The notes under the pieces: model-generated
What the model saw: only the letters and a program-made list of their open reading frames with translations
Told to the model about the DNA's origin: nothing
Database searches by the model: none
Part shown: in pieces, positions 23,301-35,300 of the stretch
How the letters are laid out: each line of letters begins with the position of its first letter
How positions within the stretch are numbered: the stretch's first letter is position 1
Position numbers and translations under genes: made by a program
DNA from: Amphiura filiformis
Lineage: Eukaryota > Echinodermata > Ophiuroidea > Amphilepidida > Amphiuridae
DNA length: 64,000 nt
Assembly (NCBI RefSeq): GCF_039555335.1
Contig: NW_027305508.1
Span: forward strand, 434,001 to 498,000
Reading direction: 5' to 3'

Positions 23301-26300
23301 GCAGGAGACTATGTAATCACTTTTCTGTATGTCAGGCTATCTGTCCATATGTATGTGTGTATGTGACAAATTTGGTTAAAAGTTTTGATTAAATGTACAG
23401 TTCAAATCATATTGCAAGCATTATTATGTTTTGATGGATCCAAGTGTGTGAAAATATTGGATCCAACACATAATAATGATAAAATTGGATGCTTTACGCC
23501 CAATATTTATTGGTCTCGCTATGAGTTATAAAATATTGGACTCGACTACGTCTCATCCAATATTTTAAAACTCATAGCTCGACCAATAAATATGAGCTCA
23601 ATCCAATTTTATTTCAAACTTGAGCCATAGGTGAAGTAAACTGTTCTTTATGTTATGGTGATGTGTCATATAATTTCAAGGTTACCATAGATCATCTGAG
23701 GTCAAATTTGTTCTTGAAATTTGGATAAAGTTGCTCTCGGCTTATGCATTTCACCATGCTTTGATGTACCAAGCTGCAATTTTGAACGGTGATAGGCGCA
23801 AGTGCGTCGAGTTGCTAGGGCAGTCACACCTGTAGGACAGGTCACCTGATAGATCTGTACATGTATATGATTAGCATAAATTGTTTTGTTTTTATTTCGA
23901 CAGGTGTTGAACAACACGAAACAGAAAAGAATGGCAATAGTAAAAATGCAGCTGAAGTATCCAAACAAGTTGATACCAACTCCTTAATTGGAAACACTAA
24001 TAATGATCATCTAAATCATAAACTTGATGGGCCTGATAATGACCATGTTAATAATAATCTTGTTGGAAGAACTTGCTATTTATTAGCGGATCATGAACTC
24101 CTCAGACGGAAATTTCCAAAGGCAAATGAGAGGGGTATCCAGTCCACAAATCATAGCGCAGAAGTGAACAATTCCAGTCCTATGATTGGCGTAGATTGTG
24201 AAATGGTAAGATATTTATTAAATGAAGGAATCGGTAGATTATAGATAGTCTTTAATGATCTTAAGTGTCTCATGTAAAAAAGGTTTTTTTAAGTTACTAT
24301 ATATTTAATTTTTAGTTTTTTTAAGTTTTTTATTTTTATTTTTTTTTTTTTTTTTTTTTTTTTTATTTTTTTTTATTTTTATTTTTTTTTTAATGTTAGG
24401 TTTTTTTAATTTTTTTTTTAAATTTTAATTTTTTAATTTTTTTTAATTTTAGTTTTTTTTTAATTTGTTAGTTTTTTCTATTTTTTAGTTACTATAATTA
24501 AATTTTTTTTTAAAGTTACTATATTTAATTCTCGGATAAAACTGTATGTGCCGAGTGTTGTGTCAAATGCGTGTGCATACTTTGCAGAAGCTCTGACCTT
24601 AGCGACTGGCTGCTTGGTAACAACATGACGTAGCATGATTGTTTCTTTTTCTTCAAGAGAAATTTGAATTTCGTTCTGGTATACCAGAACGAAATTACAA
24701 CGCATTGTCTATGGAGCAGTATAATACACATAATCATGCATAACTCGCAAACGCAAAATTGGACTCAACTGAAATTTTGGGAATGGGGTTTTTTTTGTGG
24801 ATATCTACCGAAAAATGTCATAAAAAGAGGATGCTAGGATCACGAAATACTCCTTTAACCAATTTCATATTGTAAGATAGTACATTATGGCTCATTGAAT
24901 GCTAAACACCTGTTATCTCATGTCTTTATATATGCAGTGTACAACAGCCAGAGGTAGTGAGCTGACAAGAGTGTCATTGGTTGATGAAGATGGAAAAACA
25001 TTATACAATAGCCTAGTGAAACCAGACTCGCCCATCGTGGACTATGTTACAAAGTATGGCAGTGCTCCCATATTATATTATGGTGGGATCAAGCAAAATT
25101 AGTCTGAAGTCTGACATATTCAATTTTTTGTAAGATTATAAACAGGATTTGCAAAGCTACATTTTGCAGAAAACCCCAATGAATTTGATAACCAGTTCAA
25201 AATATGTGAGCAGTTATATCTCAAAATCAATTTTTCCGACTTCCAACTGATTTTGTTTGATCACATCACATATCGTGATAATAAAATTGATTAAACTTAA
25301 AGGAGGATGGTCTGCTTAACAAACTCGTCCTCTCTTAATCTCCATCTAATTTGAGATTTGGGTGCATTTTCAGCCATTTAGTTTTGACTCAGGGTGGATT
25401 TTCAGCCATTTTGTTTTATTGATGGCCCTCAATTTCATGAATTTGGTTTAAGAAAGGGTGTATTTTCTCAAAAAAGTGCCAATTATTCATTGTTTTTGAG
25501 CAAAATTTGCCAAAAAAATTGGTTTGATTTTTAGGTTTTTTTTGGTCTGTTTTTTGTCAAATTTAGTTTAAAGTCAGGTAGTTTTCAGAGTTTCAGCCAC
25601 ACATTCCCACCCAAACCAAAGTTGACACCCTATCCCCTGATGTGCTCTGTTCATTGAGATACTTTTGTCACTATCAACCCATGTTGCACTAGATAGCAAA
25701 TCAGTAGAGAAAATTGAAATAGAAGAAATGCATTGTGGGAAGTGTAAGATATCTGCTCTAATACTTGACACTATTTGTTTATTTTGATAACAGGTACAGT
25801 GGTATAACCAAAGAGATGTTAGATCCAGTCACAACAAGATTAAAAGATGTACAGAAAGACATCATAGCTTTACTGCCAGAAGAAGCTATATTAGTGGGTC
25901 AATCCATGGAAAATGACCTCATAGCACTCAAGGTATGTCAGATCTAGACCAGATATCCCCTTAAAATAAATTAAAGTGCTGGAGAAATAAAAGGAGTAGC
26001 TACAATCTAGGACAAATGTGTTTTTGAAGTGTTTTTGAAGCTTCAAATAGCAGCGTTTGCATTCACATGCTGCGACTGCTAGTATGTTATTTTGAAAGTT
26101 CTACAAAAGAGCTCTACAGGAGAATACTTTATACTATTTAAGAATCAAGTTAATTTCTTATCGACTACTGCATACTGAAAATTTAGCCTAAACACCAGTG
26201 AAAATTAAAACTGTGACTACGCAAACAATCATATACAGTTTGTAGGTGACCTTGGTATGCTTGCTCACACCATTCACCAGCTACGAAGAGAAGAAAGAAA

Positions 26301-29300
26301 ATTATAGCTGCATGTATGTTTTGTCAATTGAAATATAAGCCCCCTCTTAAGGTAAACTTTTAAAGGTTCTCTTAATATTCAGTTATAAAATTGTTGTTGC
26401 TTTCAGCTTTATCATCCTCATATCATCGACACAAGTAGGATGTTCACCAAAGGCCCGGTAGCTCTTAGGAAACTTGCAAAGTTTTATTTAAAGTGAGTAC
26501 ATTTGCTTATTTATATGTTCTGAAAATTGTGGTTTTGCTTGGGCATATTGTGGTTCTGCTTGGGCATATTGTAGTTGAAGGGCATATTGTGGTTGAAGGG
26601 CATATTGTGGTTGAAGACCATTGGGTTATTCCATTTGAAATCCATACACCCCCTATGGAAGACATAACCTTAATCTTCCACACAGGGAGTGTGAATATCA
26701 AATGGGGTAAACTGAATGGGTGACTCCATTTGAAATCTACATCCCCTGTGTGGGATATTAATAAGGTCTTCCATATGACATGTATGGATTTCAAGTTATC
26801 TAGCCTATTGTGTACTGGTATTGTTCAAGAGATGTTTTGCAGATACAACATGCATGCATACTTTTGTAAATTGATAAAAAAGAGGAATGATATAGACGAA
26901 TCCAAATACACGCATTCCTACACCTGACTAGCAGCCTTTAGTTGGGTCCCCGTCGGCTACAATACATCCAAAATGTGAAATGATTCGGCCTTGGCGGAAA
27001 TTTTAAACTGCATTCCATCACCTGTTTTACACCTTCCGCGAAAACACAGGTAGACAAAAGAATGCACACACAATACAGTTCTAACAGTTGTGCAAATAAA
27101 AGCCGCCTTACACCTAGAGAAGGTCGAGGAGGGTTAATAGAATAATACAATAGAGATAATTCCGCAGGTAACCCCGTCGCATCTATTCATAGATGTACAA
27201 GTGGATGAACAAAAGGACTATGTATGAATAGATGCAACAGGATTACCTCTAATGTATATATTATTCTATTAACCCTCTTTGCATCTTCTCTAGGTGTTAG
27301 GCGGCATTTATTTGCACAATCGGGCGCTCAAAACCCCAGGTTGGTGCTAGCGGGAAACCAAAGATGGCCAACCAAATCCTGACCATGACTTGGCTCGTTG
27401 GATTCGTCTATAGGAGATTCAATCCATAGAAATTAGACTAGGATATTGCAAACTCTTCCCATGTTATATCAATCATGGAAGGGAAAATAAGCGAGGGAGC
27501 AGGACAATGTCACTACTGCCAAACGCTGGTAAAACTTGGTCAGGTGCCATTGAAAATAAGCTGCTTATTTGTAAACAACTTGCGCGTATAAGGATTGCAC
27601 ACAGCGCACTGGATTGCGCTTCATATCAATGCAAAACATCAGTGGGCATATACCTCTATATTAATTGATCACCATGACAAGGTTTAGCTAACATTGAATA
27701 CTTGTGTAATTCATTGGGCTGAATAACTAAGCACAAGATTTGTAAATCTTTACTTCAACGCAACAATTCAATGTTAGCACTTGCCAAAAATGGCACGAGG
27801 TACACTATTTGGGGGCCAATATGAAAATGCAGTATGGCAGATTGCCCATGGCATGAGGTCGATTGAGTCCACACTCTACATATTTTGATCAGTACCAAAT
27901 AGGCGAGAACAGTTGATTAATTGATTTCTGGAAGCTGGGGTGAAAGAAGATAAAATTTAGGAGAAAATGCACAATACAGAATGTTTTATCACATTTGCAT
28001 GCAACCCAGGAATACATCACATGTGTTGTTTGTTGACTTCTGGACCCAGTATTAACTAAGTGACATCACAGAAAAATGGTCTCTACATGGATGTACATGC
28101 TACATGTCTGTATACATATACATGTACTTACCTACTGTATTACTAAAATGTAAATTTTATATTATTTTCCTTTTCTTCAGTCGTGTCATACAGGACAGCT
28201 CCTCAGGTCACGACTCAGTGGAAGATGCACTTGCCGCGCTGGATCTCGCTAAACTCAAAATTGCAAAAGGCAATAACTTGAGACCATTCATGAGTGTCAG
28301 GGGTAATGAGAAGAACTTTCCAGTAGAAAGGTGAGTCAGGGTAATAAGTAACTATAGTATTTTTACTCTCAGCAAGTCGGTGACATCAGTGTGCATTTCA
28401 TGCGCTGTTTTCAAATTGCGCTGGCATACATGAGCTGTGCTCGTCATTAGCGCCAATTTGGCTTGAAATGTGGGGGACAATCGGCCTGAATTGTCAAAAA
28501 GTGGCTGAAAAGAACAAACAAGGCGGTTCTCGAACCACGAGTCTCGCCTGCTTTTGTGACCGCCTGCTTTTGCGATAACTGTTGGTAGAGAGGTAAATGA
28601 ATTTGGCAGTTATCGGCTGGGCACGATTATCTGGCTGATGGTAACTGTACTGTACCCACCAAGTTTCATGCCCATGCAACAGTTTTTACTAATATGACCT
28701 CAGATGACCCCTGGTGGCCCTGAAATGACCTAAAATTTTGGCTCTAAATGTTGACTGTACCCCTCGTGCTAAGTTTCATGCCCATACGACAGTTTTACTA
28801 ATTTGACCTCAGATGACCCTGGTGGCCTCGAAATGACCTTCCAAAAATTTGGCTTTAAATGTTGACTGTACCCATCAAGTTTCATGCCCATACGACAGTT
28901 TTTACTAATTTGACCTCAGTTGACCCCTGGTGACTCCGAAATTACCTTCCAAATATTTGGTTTTAAATGTTGACTGTACCCATCAAGTTTCATGCCCATA
29001 CGACAGTTTTTAATAACTTGACCTCAGATGACCCCTGAGTGACCTCGGATGACCCCATAATGACCTTCCAAAAATTTGGCAAAACCAAAGAACTATTTCA
29101 TCAAAGTAATAAATCAAAACAGAAAGATGTTTCCTTTACGAGTTATCACTCATTGAAAGTGCTACTTTGCTATACTTTACATGCAAAGCGACTATCTTAA
29201 AGTCGTCATATTTCATTAATTACATGACCGATCAAGCTGTTATTTGGATATGTGATGCACAGTTGAAAATTAATTATTAAAAGATTTTGTGACCTCCTTT

Positions 29301-32300
29301 GACCTTGTATGTGACCTTTGACCTCACAAAATTGGATAAAGTATGTTGCGCTGAAAAATCAAATTTGGCAATACCAAAGAACTATTTCATCAAATAAATC
29401 AAAACAGGAAGATGCTTCCTTTACGAGTTATCACTCATTGAAAGTGCTACTTTGCTATACTTTACATGGAAAGCGACTATCTTAAAGTCGTCATATTTCC
29501 TTAATTACATGACCGATCAAGCTGTTATTTGGATATGTGATGCACAGTTGAAAATTAATTATTAAAAGATTTGGTGACCTCAGTTGACCTTTGACCTTGT
29601 ATGTGACCTTTGACCTTTGAATTCGATAAAGTATGTTGCACTGAAAATCTAATCAGGTCAAGTACCTCTGGCCACGCAACTCCCCACCAAGTTACGTCAC
29701 TGTACCCCATACAGATCTCCAGATAATCTGTTCACAAGGTATTTTGCTTATTACGCATATATTATGCAAATTAGGTACGGTACTTAATTACCATATTTTA
29801 CGCTCAAAATCTAATCAGGTCGAGAACCTCTGGCCCCACTACTCCTCACCAAGTTACGTCACTGTACCCCATACGGATCTCCATATAAGCTGTTCACAAG
29901 GGTTTTTTGCTTGATACGCATCAAATACGCATAAATTATGCAAATTAGGTACTTAATTACCATATTTTGCGCTGAAAATCGAATCGGGTTGAGATCCTCT
30001 GGTCATACTACCCCTACCACTTTATGTTGACCGTACCCACCAAGTTTCGTGCCCATACGACAGTTTTTAGTCATTTGACCTCAGATGACCCCTGGATGAC
30101 CTCGGGTGACCTTGACGCACTAACCAATACAAACTTGTTCTGTCTGGGGTGAAGATGCACCCACCCACCAAGTTTGAAGAACGTGCGACCCCAAGTCTCC
30201 GAGAAAATGGGTTTTTGCATTTTATGCATAAATTATGCAAATTAGGTACTTAATTACCATATTTTGCGCTGAAAATCGAATCGGGTTGAGATCCTCTGGT
30301 CATACTACCCCCTACCACGTTTCATCATAGGGCTTAGGATCTTACGGATCCCCCAGATACAGCTCCATAAGATGATTTCTTCAGATTTCCAACCATATTT
30401 GTAGAATCGTTCCGCATAAATTATGCAAATTAACAACTAAATGCGCATACTTTTCGCCGAAAAACTAATCAGGTGATCAGCAGGTGTGTATCATTCCTGT
30501 CACCAGGTTTAGTTACCATGCGCCCGACGGATCTTGAGATAGTCTGTCCACAAACTCTGCTATCAATTTGCTCTGATTTTCGCATAAATTATGCAAATTA
30601 GCTATGTTAATTTGCATATTTTTCACCGAAAACATACGGTTATGGAGCAAACTTGGATACCCTTCCTCCCACCAAGTAGCGTCGCCGTAGGTCTTACGGT
30701 TCCCCAGATACAGCTCCGGACGGACATACATCCACACACACATCCACCCCCACACCCCCACCCCCCCACACCCACACCCCCACATACGCACGGACAGACA
30801 GAAATAGTGACTACTAAGTCCCATCCTGAACAAAGTTCAGGCGAGACAAAAATGGGTCATTTTGTCGAAAGGTGGGGGGGCACGTCCCCTCTGTCCCCCA
30901 GCGTACAGACCCAGGCGTTTAAAGAATCTACTTAGGTATACATTATGTGAAACCGCTGCATGTGCATGTTGATGTATCTGATTAGCTGATTAGAGTAAAA
31001 GTACTATACACAGTACCATGGAGGATTAAGGAACATTGCATAGACATATGTACACAGTTGTAAATGTTGTAACCTTCACATATTTGATGCCTTATATGGG
31101 ACCCAATCAATTTGCTCGTTAGATGAAACACACATGGTAAAGAGAAACACATGGCAAAGAGAAATTTGAATTGGATTCTCTGACAAACAGAGCCAGTAGA
31201 GGTATTTAAGTATTAGAGTTATGTGATCGTATTTCTATGTTTTAGTTGAGTAACCTACAGCAGCATTTTAGAAGCGTTTCAGGTTATTAAGTTGGTGGTC
31301 TGTGATACCGTTCAGTAGCGAAATGCCAATGTCAAGACGAATGACATATATCGGTAATCGCAGATTGAGATGGGGTGCTTCGCAGCATAACATGCAATAA
31401 AACAGAGGGGAAACTCTCACATATAAGTAGACAGATAAAGAAAATAAAATATGTTAAGAAAGCCGAGAGAACTTGGGAGAGGGAAGGAAGGAATGTGGCT
31501 GTAAAGAAATGGCATGAAACAGAAAATGTCAGGTTCCCTTCTTATTCTTTTTTCTATAAACATGCTTACCTTAAATTGAGGATTACACACAGGTTTTATG
31601 TGCACAGTGAATACTATATGCACAATTCTGGAACATAGGATTTGAGCGTTGTGCTGATAACACAAGCCCAACAGCTTAAATTGACTTCTGAACCATGTGG
31701 GGCTACATGCTTGCTTCAATCAATATGGTTCTGAAGGACACACGGGGAGAGGCTTCTGAAAATCTGAATTATGTCTCAATTTAATCAATAAACATAATAT
31801 ACTTTGATTTTTCACCTTGAAATTCCTGAGCAATTTTTGTGGAAGTTTGCCACAGTGTGAGCTCGAACCCACAAACCTTGTTTTGACACTTATCTTCTTT
31901 GACAGAGCAGTGAAAGAGTACAGCGCCACCTTACCACATATTAGTGGTATGTATCTTCTTACTATAATTCACCAGATCTGTCCATCTGTCCATCTGTTTG
32001 TTTGTCTGTCCGCCTCTTTTCTTGGAGACCGGGGGTCGCGCGTTCCTCAAACTTGGTGGGTGGGTGCAGCTTGGTATGAGGAAGAACGAGTTTATATTTT
32101 TAAGGTCAAAGGTCAAGGCCGGGGTCAAGTTCAATTGAAGTCTAATTTCAAACACTTTAAATGGCAAATCTAGCCATGCCAATGTGTTGACCTTGGACTC
32201 TCAAACAAAAGTTTCCACGGTGACCTTTTCATCAGGGGGTCAAGTTCAATTGAAGTCTAATTTCAAACACTTTAAATGGCAAATCTAGCCATGCCAATGT

Positions 32301-35300
32301 GTTGACCTTGGACTCTCAAACAAAAGTTTCCACGGTGACCTTTTCATCAGACCTACGGTTAAGAAGTCAAAGGTCAAGTAAGGTAAAATTTCAAATTGCC
32401 CTATAGAGCTCAAACATGGTGGGTGGGTGGACCTTGGACAAACAAAGAAAAGTTACCATGGTGACCTTTTCGTCAGAACTACTGTTAAGAGGTCATAGGT
32501 CAAAAAAGGTAACAATTTCAAATTGCCCCTATGAGGCTCAAACTTGGTGGGTGGGTGGACCTTGCACTAACAAATAAAAGTTTCCATGGTGACCTTTTCA
32601 TCAGACCTACGGTTAAGAGGTCATAGGTCAAGAAAGGTAAAAACTTCAAATTGCCCCTATAGAGCTCAAACTTGGTGGGTGGGTGGACCTTGGACTAACA
32701 AACAACAGTTTCCACGGTGACCTTTTGTCAGACCCACGGTGAAGAGGTCATAGGTCAGAAAGAGCGAAAGTCAGGTCAAATTGCAAAAAGCTGCAATTGA
32801 CCTCATCTGTGAGGACAGTGATCCCAGCCAAAGGACACACCCTGATTTTGAATTCTGCAAAAGCCAATAACCATGACAGCCGAGAACCGCGAAATACGGG
32901 TAACCGCCTAGTACAGAGAATTAGAGAAAGAGAACCGGGACTCCCTATACCGGCACATACAATGGTGCCGTCAGCTATAGGGAGAAAATTGGGGGTGTTC
33001 GGGTCCTTGCCGACGGTGCGCGAAGACGAACAAAAACAACTCTGCGTCTCATCTGAAGCGTCTTGGTACTCACATGCAGGTCGCATCAACAGTGTCTCTC
33101 AAATGCACCCATCATCCATGTCGCGCTTACATGACAACGAATGCCTCGATCGCATTCCGAGGGATACCGAATACCCCCAATTTTTGCTCCATGCCTTTAT
33201 CAAGATGGAATTGAGTCCCGGTTGTCCTTCTCTAATTCTGTGGTGGTATATCATGATTATGGAATAATATAATTCATTGCTATCCATTATACACTGTATG
33301 GTTATACATTCAATGTGTTTTTGTGTGAAATTATGTGATATGTTTAGAGAAATGGTGAATAAAGAAGTCAAAATATCAATTGAATTTGTTTGTACGTTTT
33401 TATCATTTCAGCATTTTCTTGAAGAGTGGGTCAGACAGTGTGTCCATGATGGTGGATTCTGAGTCTGTGTTAAGGCGGATGTACAAAGAACCAGTTGGAT
33501 GCATATCTACCAGTAATGACACAGAAGTAAGTACTACAATAAATGACAAATATAAAAACTAGTTAGCTATGGTCCGTATGCTTTCCTCAAGGCAGTAATT
33601 TATATATTGTTTTTTACTGTATTTCTGAACATAATGATAATAGGTATATAAAAGTATACATTTTCAGAAAGGAAATGACGCAGGGAGTCAAATTAAAATA
33701 AAAAGAATGAGATATTTTGTCACAAGAATGATGGGCGTAGTGGTATGGCAAAGCACTCGACGGGAGTGTTGTTTCTGGATGCCGGACCACAATGCAATTC
33801 ATGCTTACCAACGTATTGGCTTGCTAATTGTGCTAATTATTCACTTTTACGCTGAAAATGTTCTCGTTTTCTCACATAGATTCATAAAGGGGACAATATT
33901 TGAAATTGAATGTAAGTTTGAAGACAATCCATATCCTAAACTGATAGGGTTACCCCCCTTTAAACCAGTTTTGAGTGGTATTTGATAGCATTATCCCATT
34001 GTTCTTATTTCAGACTCAGAAGAAAGCTGTGAAGGCAATTGAATCCAGCAAGTTTTTGTGGGCGCAGTTTCATTCCTACCGAATATACCTCGATGGAACA
34101 ACCAAAGATGAAGATGAACAAAAGGTAGGGTCATAAGAGAGGTTAGACTTAAAGAATCTCTGAATTGCCCCTGTGTAATGCTATGATAAATCTGCCATAT
34201 TGGATTATCATGCATGGACACCAAAATTATGTAACTCCTGCATCTGTGGCAAAAGCCTGATGTTGAACTAAGCGTTGATTACCGTCCCAACGCATTGCGC
34301 ACAAACAAGCATGCAATACAAATCAAAGTTTAATGGGAGCTTGTTGAAATTATGTGGAGGTACACTATTTGCGCAACATGCAGACATCTTGTTGGGATGT
34401 CTGTATGTCTAATGTCTACACAATGTTTCAGTCAGGAATTGGATGTAAATTTTCAGACATATTTGAAACAAAATTTGTTCATACATACGCGCTATATAAC
34501 AGCATGCATGATTTAGAGAATAAGCGATAGGAATTTTATTTTGCCTATCCTCTACCGTGTGATAGGCGACAGGCAGGTCCAATATTTTGAGTAGTGGATG
34601 CCGGCAGCCGGTATCCACTACGATAAAAATATTGGACCTGCCTGTCGCCTATCATAGGTAGAGGATAGGCAAAAATAAAAATTCCTATCGCTTATTCTCA
34701 TTCTTAGTCAGTTAAATATTATTTTAATAACTGTAAACAATTTTTTAAAGCAAAAACTAAGTTACCGTCATAAAAACTCCCCTCATTATAAAATGAACGA
34801 AACTTGTTTACAACTTCACGTATTCTGTTTCACAGACTGCTAGCGCGTCGCGTATTCCGCACTAGTCTCACGCATTACAGCGCAATACATACGCCGCACC
34901 TCTACAAGCGTGTAAGGCATTATCAAGACGCTTGATGACGTGGGGTCGCTCTCACGGCCTGATAAACGGCACCGAAATCTTGCGATTGTCCAATCACAAA
35001 TGTGTCTACGAACTAAACCACTCCCACTGACTAAGAATGGTCGATAGGCGTTGTTTATGTCCGGCTTTCCAGTCGTAAACAAGCCGGGCTAGAACCGATG
35101 GACGCTCGAGAGTACGATATATGCGCCTATGCTCACGAGCTGGTTAAGCAAAGCGCGAGTGATGTACGCGATGTTCGCACACAACCAAACAATGGGCAGA
35201 GCAAGTAAACGTTTTCTCACAATTAGCGATGGAAACCTTTTAAAAGGATTAGGAACTGGTAGTTTTATACTAAAATGATGGTATTTTAAGATGTGGAGAA

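Noticed and set aside
30591-30935. 114-codon plus frame rich in His and Pro
   Set aside because: It comes from a CA/C-rich simple repeat and neighbouring intronic repeats.
31906-31946. A 41-base exon candidate with good acceptor (TTTGACAG) and donor (GTATGT) reading AVKEYSATLPHIS
   Set aside because: Including it shifts the phase and brings an immediate stop in exon 11. Exon 10 joins exon 11 directly in frame, so it is at most a rare or pseudo-exon.
32797-33267. 156-codon plus-strand frame
   Set aside because: It is covered mostly by a foldback repeat with inverted ends, and the opposite strand is open as well. No domain is seen.
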